This document shows, piece by piece, positions 25,068 through 34,086 of a stretch of DNA of 64,000 bases. The position numbers and the translations under genes were made by a program. Source of the DNA: an uncultured delta proteobacterium (GTDB lineage Bacteria; Myxococcota_A; Polyangia; Polyangiales; Polyangiaceae). The notes under the pieces were generated by a model. It saw only the letters and a program-made list of their open reading frames with translations, was not told the origin of the DNA and made no database searches. The DNA is taken from NCBI GenBank assembly GCA_903892415.1, contig CAITIQ010000230.1, positions 1-64,000 of the forward strand, read 5' to 3'. The stretch's first letter is position 1. Each line of letters begins with the position of its first letter.

Positions 25068-25868
25068 CTACCGACCGATGCGCAGGACGCGTTCGACCGT
25101 CACCAACCATGGTCGCGCCCGGTCGCTCGCCTTGAAGTATTCGGAGATCTCTTCGACGACGTGACCGGGCACGTTCTGATGCAGGAAGGTCGTGACGATC
25201 ACGTGGCCGTCGGCCGTGCCGGTCCGTCGGCGGACTTCCACGCATGGGAACACCGCGTCGCCGATCGTTTTGGGCCGGTCGAGGCCGGTGACGGCCCACC
25301 ACTGGGCCGGCTCGTCGGTCGCCCCAACCTGGCTCGTCTCGCTACGGAGCAGCACGGTTCGCTCGCCCGCGAGCGTCCACTGACGCGTGATCGGTGACGG
25401 TGCGTCGTGCTCGTGGGTCACGCCAGGAAACGTGCTCAACACGCTCGGCACACGGTCGCCGTCGAGCTCGAGGTCGACGGCGACTTCGGCTTGCTCGCCG
25501 CGTCCCCTCGGCCGCGGCAGGCCCTCTTCGGGGTGCATCCCGAGCTCCTGCGTGATGACCTTGCCATCTACTGTCTGGCGGCGCACCAACATCTCGCCGG
25601 CGGCGGCGACCTCGTAGGTGAGCTCGGGCTGGAGATTGTCGGCGATGTCCGCACCACGGCCGTGCGGCACGAAGCCGCGCACGACGGTGACGCCGGCAGG
25701 CCACTGCGACCACGGGTGCACGAGCAGCGGCCGAACGCGCGCCGCGACCCGTTCGCCCCGCGACTCCGCGACGGACGTCGGTTGCTCAGGTGAGCGCGTC
25801 GGTTGGGGCACCTGCGAGGTCTCCGGGCGACACCCGAGCACCGCCATCATCAGCCATGCTGCTCGCAT
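25068..25868 (-). CDS. Lipoprotein, unknown function
   Basis: 266 residues from the ATG at 25868. The N-terminus MRAAWLMMAVLGC is a lipoprotein signal with the Cys in place. A Pro/Ser/Thr-rich linker of 30 residues follows. The body is strand-rich with the segments VVRGFVPHGRGADIADNLQPE, VITQELGMHPEEGLP, and VTGLDRPKTIGDAVFPCVEV. No catalytic motif is visible. It converges with the gene ending at 25042, leaving a 25-base gap. Confidence 0.78.
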   Translation of the reverse strand: MRAAWLMMAVLGCRPETSQVPQPTRSPEQPTSVAESRGERVAARVRPLLVHPWSQWPAGVTVVRGFVPHGRGADIADNLQPELTYEVAAAGEMLVRRQTVDGKVITQELGMHPEEGLPRPRGRGEQAEVAVDLELDGDRVPSVLSTFPGVTHEHDAPSPITRQWTLAGERTVLLRSETSQVGATDEPAQWWAVTGLDRPKTIGDAVFPCVEVRRRTGTADGHVIVTTFLHQNVPGHVVEEISEYFKASDRARPWLVTVERVLRIGR

Positions 25869-25907
25869 GCGTTCGCTCAGCTTCAATGTGCACGCGCCCA
25901 AGGAAAG

Positions 25908-26426
25908 TTAAGCGCCGGAGCGCGTCTCGCGCAACGTCCCGGCGGCGTAGTCCGCCTTGAGTGACTCGACGATCTGCACGAGAGCGGACAGCGACATCTC
26001 CTCCGCTCGTGGTTGGGTCTGGATCAGCCAACGAGCAGCGTCGTTGACTGATCCGAACACCTTCAGGGGGATGGTCGGCCGCGTCGCCAGAACCAGGAGG
26101 TTGACGACACTGCGCATGCTCGCCCCCACGAAGCCGGTCATCTCGAGCGTCAAGGCGCCGAACGCCATCGAAGCGTTGAAGGTCTGGAAGGCCGACCTGA
26201 GCGTCGCGCGCGCCTCTTCGCCAGGCGGCGGGGCGTCGGCCCTCACCACCACAAAGAAGCCGAGGGGACCGGTCGCTTGGGCCTTGAGGCGCTTCAGGTA
26301 GAGCGGCAGCAGGCGTGCGAAGCTGGGCTCCGGATCGTTACGGGCTACCATCAGGAGCAAGTTGCCGAAGATGGCGACGCAGTGATCGCCTCCCACGTAG
26401 AGCGTGTTCAACTCCTTGGCGCTCAT
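25908..26426 (-). CDS. Small soluble protein, possibly STAS/SpoIIAA-like
   Basis: 172 residues, no signal peptide. The beginning, LYVGGDHCVAIFGNLLLMVARND, followed by alternating strands and helices (LGFFVVVRADAPPPGEE, ALTLEMTGFVGASMRSVVNLLVLATR), resembles small SpoIIAA-like (STAS-type) proteins that are numerous in Polyangiales. The resemblance is a judgement from pattern, not a demonstrated match. Its neighbour on the same strand is a lipoprotein gene 39 bases downstream. Confidence 0.7.
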   Translation of the reverse strand: MSAKELNTLYVGGDHCVAIFGNLLLMVARNDPEPSFARLLPLYLKRLKAQATGPLGFFVVVRADAPPPGEEARATLRSAFQTFNASMAFGALTLEMTGFVGASMRSVVNLLVLATRPTIPLKVFGSVNDAARWLIQTQPRAEEMSLSALVQIVESLKADYAAGTLRETRSGA

Positions 26427-26532
26427 GCATGGTTCGGGTACTGCCGAACCTGCTCCCGGTCAAGCGAACCGGCGATACCTCTCGTGAAGTCGATGAACAT
26501 CGTCGAGGCGTAACGGAGCCCTTTCCCCGCCG

Positions 26533-26949
26533 CTATTGGACGCAGGCGTTCCCTTCGAGTCGACAGCGACTCTTGGCCAAGCAGTTGTTCGACTTCTCAC
26601 AGTCCGTCTTTGAGGCGGCAACGCAGCTCTCGGACCACGGGTCCCGCCTGAACTTACAGCGCCCATCGTCGATGCATTCGATGGCCGCCCGACAATCTGC
26701 GTCGCTTCCTACAGTGCAGGTGTGATTCTTGTTGTCTAGTGTGCAGCGCCCATAGCGTTTGCACCATCTGGAGGCGCTGCACTGCTCTTCGCTGGTGGCG
26801 ACGCAGCTTCCGTCGACCTCTTCGCACAGCCCCTCAAAAGCGCAGCTCTGCCGGCACGGATCACAGCCCGCGACAGCCGCGAGACTTAGAAGAAGGACGG
26901 CAACCGATTCGAGCGTGCCCCCGTGCAACGAACTGAACCGTCTCGACAT
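26533..26949 (-). CDS. Small Cys-rich lipoprotein
   Basis: 138 residues from ATG 26949, with an excellent ribosome site (GGAGG, six bases before the start). Signal and lipobox AAVAGC are followed by a compact Cys-rich domain with at least 16 Cys arranged in repeated C-x-R-C / GRC modules (e.g. RYGRCTL, DDGRCKF). This is likely a disulfide-stabilised surface protein. It sits 49 bases downstream of a minus-strand gene with the same orientation. Confidence 0.8.
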   Translation of the reverse strand: MSRRFSSLHGGTLESVAVLLLSLAAVAGCDPCRQSCAFEGLCEEVDGSCVATSEEQCSASRWCKRYGRCTLDNKNHTCTVGSDADCRAAIECIDDGRCKFRRDPWSESCVAASKTDCEKSNNCLAKSRCRLEGNACVQ

Positions 26950-26998
26950 CCCCGGCCTCCTTTCTATCGGGCTGTGTTCGGCGGCGTTGACGAAAGCG

Positions 26999-28237
26999 TC
27001 ACTCGCAGACGCGAACCCGAACCACGCTCAGCGAGGTGCCCCCGGCTGACGCCCACGCGACCTCACCGTCCGTCCGGCCCTCGAAGTCGCCGTCTGGCAG
27101 TGGCGCGTCGATTGACGCTGGACCCCCGACGTCTGCGCCGGTCGCGTCGAGGCGCTGCAGGGTCGTCCCGCCGGAGGACGCGCCCAACAAGAGCCCGTCG
27201 TCGAAGGCCGCGAGGCGGCTCGAGCCGGCCACCGAGAGTGTGCGGTCGGAGACGGGCGCGCCGCTCGAGTCGAACCCGCCGAGGTGCGCGACCTGGGAGT
27301 CGTCTGCGTACACGAGGAAGAAACCCGAGCCGGTCGCGACGAGCCCGCCGAGCGTCGTCGTGTAGCCGCCCGCACAGTTCGCCGCGGGATCGTCGGTGAT
27401 CAGCGCAGCGCTGTGATTGAAGTAGACGCCCTTCCCCGGGTAGCAGTCGGAGATACAGATGGGGACGAGGCCGGATGGTCCGGCTGCGAGGCGCTGGTCC
27501 ATGCTGTGGCTGCAGCCCCAGCCCCAGCCAGCGCCCGCCGGCGCGCCGCTCGCATCGAAGAGGCGCAGCGTGTCTCCCTGATGACCAATCCCGTCTGGCC
27601 AGCGCCGGTGCAGCGCGTGGTACGCCGCATAGCTTCCGTCGACCAATCGCGCGAGCCTCCCCGTCTGAGCGAACTCGCCGAACCACTCGGTCCCCTCGAC
27701 CTGATGGTCACCGCCGCCGACGAGGTTGGTCTCGGCGAGCACGGCGCCGTTCGCGTCGAGCCTCACGAAGGTCATGAAGTCGGGTGCACGCGCGACGAGC
27801 AGCGCCACGTCGTCGGGAGTCGCGGCGACGCCGAAGACCTGTGTGCCCGGGACGACCAGATCCTCGCCGACGCGCTGGTCGATCGCGTCGAGCTTCGTGA
27901 CGTGCACGTTGCCATCGCTGCCTGCCCACGCCACGACCGAAGCGGCCCCGGCCTGCGCCGTGAGCGCTTGCGACGTGCTCGCTCCGCTGATCATGACGCT
28001 GGTGACGCGCGTCGCCTCTTCGAGCGAGGTGGCGGTGCAAGGCGGCGCTCCGCCGGTGCTCCCGGCTCCGACCCCGGGCGCACCACCCGAGGAGCTCCCC
28101 CCGGCCGCGGGGCTACCACCCGTCGGCGAGCCCGCACCCTCCGAGCTCGAGCCTCCGTCCGGCCCTCCGCCCGCGCTCGACGCCTCGTCCTCGCAACCGA
28201 TCAGCAACCCGATGAGGACGAGTGAGAGAGTTCGCAT
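26999..28237 (-). CDS. Lipoprotein, predicted beta-propeller-like, unknown function
   Basis: 412 residues from the ATG at 28237; sequence further upstream in frame lacks a signal and has non-coding-like composition. The signal MRTLSLVLIGLLIGC is followed by a Gly/Ser-rich linker (about 15-65), then repeated units with the pattern hydrophobic-x-LDA-G/D-x-V (e.g. HVTKLDAIDQRVGE, VRLDANGAVLAETN, LRLFDASGAPAGAG, GGFDSSGAPVSDR, QRLDATGADVGGP). These look like short beta-propeller blades of a secreted protein. No catalytic site is visible. Confidence 0.82.
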   Translation of the reverse strand: MRTLSLVLIGLLIGCEDEASSAGGGPDGGSSSEGAGSPTGGSPAAGGSSSGGAPGVGAGSTGGAPPCTATSLEEATRVTSVMISGASTSQALTAQAGAASVVAWAGSDGNVHVTKLDAIDQRVGEDLVVPGTQVFGVAATPDDVALLVARAPDFMTFVRLDANGAVLAETNLVGGGDHQVEGTEWFGEFAQTGRLARLVDGSYAAYHALHRRWPDGIGHQGDTLRLFDASGAPAGAGWGWGCSHSMDQRLAAGPSGLVPICISDCYPGKGVYFNHSAALITDDPAANCAGGYTTTLGGLVATGSGFFLVYADDSQVAHLGGFDSSGAPVSDRTLSVAGSSRLAAFDDGLLLGASSGGTTLQRLDATGADVGGPASIDAPLPDGDFEGRTDGEVAWASAGGTSLSVVRVRVCE

Positions 28238-28361
28238 CCGTCGACGATAGAGCGACCGGGTACCCGTAAGCAACGCGTGTCGCGAGAGACCTCGGCTCGA
28301 GTGACGGCGATCGCGTTCGGCAAGATCGATACGCCCATGACCCAGGGCATGAACCAGCGGC

Positions 28362-28703
28362 CTAGCGATGTAGTGGTTTTGCGAAGAGCGCGACGATGCG
28401 CTTTGCGAGGGGCTGCTCATGCGGCCCCTCGAGCGCTTTTGTGGCGAGCTCGACGAGCGTCGGATCGAAGACGGACGAGTAGGCCTTCTCGTGGAGCAGG
28501 AAGTCGTGGAGCGCGGCGCGCGTCCACGCGGCGAGGTCCGTCCGCACCTCGACCTCGTCGAACCGCGGGCTGGGTCCGATGGCGACGTCGTCCAGGAGGG
28601 ACGGCTCCGTCCTCCGTTCATCGAGGAGCGAGAGCGCCTTCAGCGCGGCTTTGACGCCGAGGCCACGATGTCCAAGCGCCGTCGCAGTTCGAGCGCATAG
28701 CAA
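28362..28703 (-). CDS. Hypothetical protein, start uncertain
   Basis: Up to 113 residues from a TTG at 28703. Codon composition becomes typical of the genome only after about 28645, so the true start may lie there and the first 20 residues may not be translated. The body (FDEVEVRTDLAAWTRAALHD, LLHEKAYSSVFDPTLV) has balanced charged and hydrophobic residues. It overlaps the end of the broken gene at 28640-29099 by 64 bases and may be a separate gene or a decayed continuation. I do not recognise the family. Confidence 0.45.
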   Translation of the reverse strand: MLCARTATALGHRGLGVKAALKALSLLDERRTEPSLLDDVAIGPSPRFDEVEVRTDLAAWTRAALHDFLLHEKAYSSVFDPTLVELATKALEGPHEQPLAKRIVALFAKPLHR

Positions 28704-29099
28704 AAACGAGGCAGCGTCCGGCGTAAGAGCAAGGCAAACGGGACCAAGACGAGCATGGCAGTCAACGCGTAGCCGATGGCTGCTGCGTCAGTGAACGCGA
28801 AGATGGCGACGACCGGCGCTACCGCAAGCGGCCGCGCGCATCGAGGTCCCGATGGTCCGCGAGAGGGCGTGCGCTCGGCACAAGCTGAGCTCGACATCGA
28901 TCGAGTCATGCGCCGTGATGTAGACCATCGGCGTGAGGCCGACCAAACCCGCAAACCGAAGACGTCGCCGAAGACGCTTGGTCCCGTTGGTCGAGTTGCA
29001 GCGCACGCACCGGTCCGGCAGCAAAAAGACACCACGACTCTCGCGCGAAAGGACGATGGCATCCCGGTCGCGCCACACCATGGCCGTCGTGGTCGTCAT
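28640..29099 (-). pseudogene. Frameshifted zinc-ribbon plus two-helix membrane protein
   Basis: A plausible start ATG at 29099 has a strong site (AGGAGAGG) upstream. The first frame encodes 89 residues with DRCVRCNSTNG, a hydrophobic segment near LRFAGLVGLTPMVYITAH, and LSLCRAHALSRT. Near 28825-28841 the coding signal moves to another frame, reading RPLAVAPVVAIFAFTDAAAIGYA and then LLRRTLPRFCYALELRR to a stop at 28640. Joined, the two give one protein with CxxC, LCxxH and two membrane segments, a pattern I associate with a small bacterial membrane family. The join needs one extra base removed (or two restored). This could be real decay, a sequencing error or an unusual frameshift. Confidence 0.6.
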
Positions 29100-29353
29100 T
29101 GGGAGCCTCTCCTGGAGAGCGAAGCGCGGATGATGGCAGACTCGCGCCTTCTCGTACAAGCCGCGCGGAGACGTCCCGTGGTGGGGGGTTCCCTAGGATG
29201 GATAGGCGTTGTGCAAGCGCGTAGCCCAACCGCCTTCCGCCCACCGCCTCCCGCCGCTAGCTCCTTGGGATTGCTTCGCATTCCGAGAAGGCCCTGGGGC
29301 GGGGCGGCTTCGGCTATCCCGCAACAACGGCTGGTTTAGGGGAGTTCGCGTGC

Positions 29354-29400
29354 TGCGACATTGCGCCGAGTCTCGCGGTGACAGCAGGCGATGTGTCGCA
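29354..29400. repeat. 47-bp inverted-repeat element, copy 1
   Basis: Begins TGCGACA and ends TGTCGCA, with a GCGCCGAGTCTCGCGGTGA core. The arms form a perfect 7-bp inverted repeat, with CGCC/GGCG as an inner pairing. Confidence 0.8.
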
Positions 29401-29447
29401 TCCTGCTGGGCTTCGAGCCTTCGGTCGGTGGGCGTCCAGCCACGGGG

Positions 29448-29494
29448 CGCGACATTCTGCTGGATCTCGCAGTGACAGCAGGCGATGTGTCGCA
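29448..29494. repeat. 47-bp inverted-repeat element, copy 2
   Basis: Same length as copy 1; starts CGCGACA, ends TGTCGCA, and shares the TCTCG-GTGACAGCAGGCG part of the core. It begins 94 bases after copy 1. Confidence 0.8.
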
Positions 29495-29530
29495 TCCAGC
29501 AAGGCCCCCGGCCCGCATCGAGCCGCCTGC

Positions 29531-29577
29531 TGCGACATTGCGCCGAGTCTCGCCGTGACACTGGGCGATGTGTCGCA
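29531..29577. repeat. 47-bp inverted-repeat element, copy 3
   Basis: Starts TGCGACA, ends TGTCGCA, and shares the TTGCGCCGAGTCTCGC core with copy 1. It begins 83 bases after copy 2. Confidence 0.8.
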
Positions 29578-29839
29578 CCAGCTCGAGATCCGCGAGTAGC
29601 TTGGTTCTACCCCTGCGAGCGGCTCCAGCGTGGGCTGACCGCCTCCCGGGGCGCCGCCGTGCCCAGGGAGCCTCCTACAGCGCGCGAAGAAAGCAGCAAG
29701 CCCACGGTTGCTTGGGGTGCGGGTATGCAGCTACGCTCTGGGTGAATTCTTTTCGCCGGGGCAACGACGGAAGCGCGAGGTGGGCTCGCGCATCACCGCT
29801 TGCTTTTTTGAAGTCCTTGGCGATCGGAGGTCCCGCATT

Positions 29840-32800
29840 ATGACCCCCTCGAATAAGCCTCTGCGTCGTCGAAACTCTAGTCGCGCGAGCCGGCTGCCCT
29901 TGCTGCTTCTCGCCGGCATCACCGCTGCGCCCGCCTGCGGTAGCGGTGGGGGTGGTTGCGGCTGCGCGGGCGTTACGCCGTTGCCCGGTGGCTTCGTCAA
30001 TGAGGAGCGGATCGAAAACGCGGCGGCTGTACGCATCACCGAGTCCGGCTTTGATTTTCTGGAGGCCAACATCGGGACGCTGGCCGGCACGCTGCTCGGC
30101 GGCGGGGTAGACGGCGGGATCGTCGAGTTCCCAGTGCCGGAATCAAGCGGCCAGTTCCTCGGCTTCGTCAACTACACGGTCTGTCCGGGCGGCGCCGACG
30201 CCAATGCTTCCCCGCCCACGTGCACCGCCGAGATTGACCTAGGTAACGCTGATCTGGCGATACAGCCCAAAGCGCCACACAACCTCGAGGTGAGCGGGGT
30301 GATTCCCTTCCGCCTGCAGAATCTGCCGTTCGAGTCGACCCTCGGCGATATGACCATCACGCTGAACGGCAATGACTCCTGCCCGGGCGAGAACCAGACG
30401 TACGCGCCGGTCAATGTCACCATCGATATCTCGATCGAGACCGACACCGATCCGGCCCACGCCCGCCAGGGTTACTCGCGGGTGCGCATCAACGAGGTTG
30501 TGATTAGCGAATCCGACATCGAGAACGCGATCAAGCTCAACTGCGATGGCTTCCTCGGCCAAATCGCAAACCTGCTCAGAGGCGTGATCGTTGGGCAGCT
30601 GTTTGGTGGTCTGCAAGACACGCTGGTCTCTTCGATCGAGGAGCAGCTCTGTCAAGCGGCCAACCCCGCTGTTGATCCGCCTTGCCCCACCGGCACCAAC
30701 AACGTCGAGGGCATCTGTCGTTATGGCACCACCGCTGACGCCGACTGCGTGTCGATCGTGCTCGGCACCGACGGTCGCGCCAACCTCTCCGGTCTGCTCT
30801 CCGGAATCTCGCCCGGCACCAAGGGCGGGATGGACTTCTTGCTCGCCGCTGGCGGACAGTCGGTGCGCGACGACGGCAGCGGCTACACCTGGGGCGATCT
30901 CAACCCGACCAACAACGGCGCCACCCTCGGCATGATGGGCGGCGTCGAGCCCAACCCCATCTCCGGCTGCGTACCGATCTCGGAGCTGCCCCGCCCGAGC
31001 GGCCTACAAATCCCCAACGAGCTGATCGACGACAACCTGATCAACAACTGGCCCGGCAACGTGCCTGGCCCGCACCTCGGCTTGGGCGTTTCGGAGAGCT
31101 TCTTCAACTACGCGCTCTCCGGCATGTACAACTCCGGTCTGCTTTGCATCGGCTTGTCGACCGAGACCGTGGATCTGCTCAACAGCGGCACCCTCGGCCT
31201 CTTGGCGCAATCGCTGCGAGACCTCGGCATTCAGCAGGAGACCCAGCCGATCGCCATCGTGCTCAAGCCCAAGTCACCGCCGAAAGTGACCTTCGGCAAC
31301 GGCACCAACCTCACGACCGATCCGCTGATCAACCTCGAGCTGAAAGACGCGGGCTTCGACTTCTACGTCTTCTCCTCCGACCGCTACGTCCGCTTCATGA
31401 CCGCCACCTTCGACATCGGTGCGCCGGTCAACCTCACGGTCACGCCCGAAGGCCTCGTGCCGGTGTTGGATGAGCTCGTGATCGAGAACGGCGTGATCGA
31501 GAACAACGAGCTCTTGAAGGAAGATCCGGCCACGCTCGCAGCCTCGCTGCAGGGCCTGCTCTCCAGCCAAATCGGCGGCCTGCTCGGCAGTGGGTTGCCT
31601 GCGCTCGACCTCAACGGCTCGCTCTCGAGCTTGGGTCTGCGACTGGTCATTCCGGAGACGGTGGAGGGCCAGGGCTCCCCCGGTCTGCGCAAGCTCGAGA
31701 AGGGTGGGGAACGTTACCTCGGTATCTTCGGTGCGCTGGAAGTTGCGCCGGCGATGCAGAACTCGATGATCACCAGCGTGGAGCTGGTGGACACCGAGAT
31801 CGATCAGGCGGGTTTGCGCGGTGTCAGCATGACGCCGTCGAACGCGCCGAAGATCACCGTCTTGGCCGACGTGCTCGACGACTACGGTCAAGCGGTCGAG
31901 CACCAAGTGCGCGTGGACGGCGGCATGTGGAAGCCGTGGACGCGCGATCGGTACCTGCACCTCACCGGGGATGAGCTCCGCATCGAGGGCCGCCACATGG
32001 TCGAGGTGCGCAGCCGCAACGTTGGGCAGCCGTACACCGTTGATGAAGAGCCCGCTTTCTTGGAGGTCTTGATCGATACGGTGGCTCCCGAAGTGAAGGT
32101 GACCGAGGACGAGAACGGCCGCATCAAGCTCGCCGCAGCCGATCTGGTTTCGGATGAAGAGGTGCTCGTGCGTTACCGCTTCGACGACGGAGCCTGGAGC
32201 AAGTGGATCAAGCAGAGCGAGCTCGCCGAGATCGAGACGCCCGAGTTTGCCGAGCAGATCGAGGTCGAGAGCAAGGATGAGTCGGGCAACCTCGGGACCG
32301 CGCAACAAGGTTTGATTCGCGGTCTGCCGCGCGCAGACGGCGAAGGGTGCGGTTGCGCCGTGCCCGGCGAGTCGAACCCGCGCTTCGGTGCTTCACTCGC
32401 GCTCGGTGCGCTCGCTGCCATCCTGGCGATGGCTCGCAGGCGCAACCGCAAAGCGGCCGCTCCGGCGCCCAAGGCTGCAAAGCCCGCGGCCGCCAAGTCG
32501 ACCGCTGCTAAGGCCGCTCGCAAGCTGAGCAGCCGCACGCTGCTGGCTTCGATCGGCTTGTTCGGCGTGATGAGCACCTTCGGTGGTTGCTCCTGCGACG
32601 AGTCGACCGAGACCGACCCCGACCCGACCGCCAAGTGTGAGGCCCCTGATTGCAAGACGCTGGAAGCGGGCCTGATCGGCTCGTACACCAGCGCCGCGCT
32701 CGATTCGAAGGGCACGCTCTGGGTCTCCGGTTACAACGAGGCCTTCTACGAATCGGCCTTCCCCAAGTACGGCGATCTCGCGGTGGGCCCGCTCGAGGGC

Positions 32801-34006
32801 GCCGCGGTCAACTGGACGGTGATCGACGGCGTGCCGCAAACGCCCACGCCCGATCCGAAGAAGTTCAACGTGAAGGGCTTCCGCGGCGGGCAGACCGAGG
32901 CGGGTGAAGACGTCGGCATTTGGTCCAGCATCGCGATCGATCCGGCGACGGATCGGCCGGCGGTGGCCTACTTCGACAGGACCAACACAGCGCTCAAGTA
33001 CGCCGAGTTCAACGGCACCGCGTGGGAGATCTCGGTGGTGGATAGCGCCCCCGACACCGACACCGGTCGCTACGCCAAGCTCGCCTTCATCAACGGCAAG
33101 CCGGTGATCGCCTACCAAGCGATCGAGTCGACGGCCTCCGGCAAGATCACCTCCAAGGTGAAGCTCGCCACCGGCGCCAGCAACGGCTTCACGCTCGAGG
33201 ACGTGGTGGTCAACGCCAACACGCCTTGTCGCAACGGCTTTTGCACCGGCGGCTCGGTGTGCGTCGCCGATGACGGCGTTTGCGCTTCCGCCGGCAGCGG
33301 CTGCAACGCCTGCGCAGCCGACGAGACCTGCGTGGACATCGGCGGCTCGGCGCAATGCAAGGTCGCTCTCACGTCACAAAAGATCGAGCCCTTCCCGGTC
33401 GCGACGGGGCTCTACGTAGCGCTCGCACCCGACGGCAACGGAGGCGTAGGCATCGCCTACTACGACCGCGTCGACGGCACCGTGAACGTGGTCAACAAGG
33501 GCGCTGACGGCTGGACGGTCACCGTCGTCGACGGTGGTCTGCAAGCCGACGGTAGCTTCTCCGACACCGGCGTGGGCACCTCGCTCTTCATCGACACCGA
33601 CGGCACCTGGCACCTCGCCTATGTCGACGGCTACGCCGAGACGCTCAAGTACGCCTCGTTCACCAGCGGCACCCTCGACCGAGAGACGGTGGATGACGGC
33701 CTCGCGGTCAACAACGTGGCCTTCCCCGACGGCCAACACGTGATCGGGGATGACGCCAACGTGAGCGTGATTCAGGGCGTGATCACCGTCACCTACCAAG
33801 ACGCTTCGAGCGGTGATCTGCGCATCGCTGAGCGCAACCCCGGCGGAGACGGCTGGAACCAACGCGTGCTCGAGACCGAGTACTTCGGTGGCTTCTTCTC
33901 GAAGCAACTGCCGGACGGCCGCGTGGTTTCTTGGGGCCGGCGAATCGAGCCGGGCGCCGATGGCAACCCGATCAGCGTCGGTAACGTGACCGTCGTATCG
34001 CCGTGA
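29840..34006 (+). CDS. Two-part surface protein: BPI/TULIP-like lipoprotein, internal MYXO-CTERM-like segment, second secreted propeller-like part
   Basis: 1388 residues from the ATG at 29840. Part 1: signal with ACGSGGGGCGC, then repeated amphipathic segments (ESFFNYALSGMYNSGLLCIG, ATFDIGAPVNLTVTPEG, LLSSQIGGLLGS) like the BPI/TULIP lipid-binding barrel, then Ig-like repeats. Around residues 833-870 comes GEGCGCAVPGES, a membrane segment (SLALGALAAILAMA) and RRRNRK, matching the MYXO-CTERM layout normally found at a protein's end. Part 2: an Ala/Lys linker, another hydrophobic segment ending FGGCSC, and then propeller-like blades (e.g. PAVAYFDRTNTALKYAEFNG, GVGIAYYDRVDGTVNVV) with an inserted Cys-rich domain. 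Predicted topology: two extracytoplasmic halves tethered by a two-helix hairpin. A strong terminator follows. Confidence 0.82.
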   Translation: MTPSNKPLRRRNSSRASRLPLLLLAGITAAPACGSGGGGCGCAGVTPLPGGFVNEERIENAAAVRITESGFDFLEANIGTLAGTLLGGGVDGGIVEFPVPESSGQFLGFVNYTVCPGGADANASPPTCTAEIDLGNADLAIQPKAPHNLEVSGVIPFRLQNLPFESTLGDMTITLNGNDSCPGENQTYAPVNVTIDISIETDTDPAHARQGYSRVRINEVVISESDIENAIKLNCDGFLGQIANLLRGVIVGQLFGGLQDTLVSSIEEQLCQAANPAVDPPCPTGTNNVEGICRYGTTADADCVSIVLGTDGRANLSGLLSGISPGTKGGMDFLLAAGGQSVRDDGSGYTWGDLNPTNNGATLGMMGGVEPNPISGCVPISELPRPSGLQIPNELIDDNLINNWPGNVPGPHLGLGVSESFFNYALSGMYNSGLLCIGLSTETVDLLNSGTLGLLAQSLRDLGIQQETQPIAIVLKPKSPPKVTFGNGTNLTTDPLINLELKDAGFDFYVFSSDRYVRFMTATFDIGAPVNLTVTPEGLVPVLDELVIENGVIENNELLKEDPATLAASLQGLLSSQIGGLLGSGLPALDLNGSLSSLGLRLVIPETVEGQGSPGLRKLEKGGERYLGIFGALEVAPAMQNSMITSVELVDTEIDQAGLRGVSMTPSNAPKITVLADVLDDYGQAVEHQVRVDGGMWKPWTRDRYLHLTGDELRIEGRHMVEVRSRNVGQPYTVDEEPAFLEVLIDTVAPEVKVTEDENGRIKLAAADLVSDEEVLVRYRFDDGAWSKWIKQSELAEIETPEFAEQIEVESKDESGNLGTAQQGLIRGLPRADGEGCGCAVPGESNPRFGASLALGALAAILAMARRRNRKAAAPAPKAAKPAAAKSTAAKAARKLSSRTLLASIGLFGVMSTFGGCSCDESTETDPDPTAKCEAPDCKTLEAGLIGSYTSAALDSKGTLWVSGYNEAFYESAFPKYGDLAVGPLEGAAVNWTVIDGVPQTPTPDPKKFNVKGFRGGQTEAGEDVGIWSSIAIDPATDRPAVAYFDRTNTALKYAEFNGTAWEISVVDSAPDTDTGRYAKLAFINGKPVIAYQAIESTASGKITSKVKLATGASNGFTLEDVVVNANTPCRNGFCTGGSVCVADDGVCASAGSGCNACAADETCVDIGGSAQCKVALTSQKIEPFPVATGLYVALAPDGNGGVGIAYYDRVDGTVNVVNKGADGWTVTVVDGGLQADGSFSDTGVGTSLFIDTDGTWHLAYVDGYAETLKYASFTSGTLDRETVDDGLAVNNVAFPDGQHVIGDDANVSVIQGVITVTYQDASSGDLRIAERNPGGDGWNQRVLETEYFGGFFSKQLPDGRVVSWGRRIEPGADGNPISVGNVTVVSP

Positions 34007-34033
34007 GCTAGCTCGCGACGCAACGCAGCGCGC

Positions 34034-34077
34034 TTCGCCCGCCCAGGTCCTCGAACCTGCGGCGGGCGAATCGTTTT
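34034..34077 (+). terminator. Rho-independent terminator
   Basis: A 10-bp stem TTCGCCCGCC and GGCGGGCGAA encloses an inner AGGT/ACCT pairing and is followed by TCGTTTT. It lies 28 bases after the stop at 34006. Confidence 0.85.
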
Positions 34078-34086
34078 CGAAGGCCC

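Larger units (their letters stand above)
29100..29839. other. 740-bp non-coding region with dispersed repeats
   Basis: No reading frame here has convincing coding composition; all short frames contain the same repeated peptide shadows. It holds three copies of a 47-bp hairpin element, listed separately. The stretch 29210-29340 is Pro-codon-like and C-rich and looks like intergenic filler. The promoter for the gene at 29840 should lie in its last 100 bases. Confidence 0.7.

Noticed and set aside
26533..26949. Zinc-finger reading of the Cys-rich protein
   Set aside because: A signal peptide and lipobox place it outside the cytoplasm, so the Cys are more likely in disulfides.
28238..28621. N-terminal extension of the lipoprotein gene beyond 28237
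   Set aside because: The signal peptide begins at 28237 and the upstream frame has atypical, Ser/Arg-rich composition.
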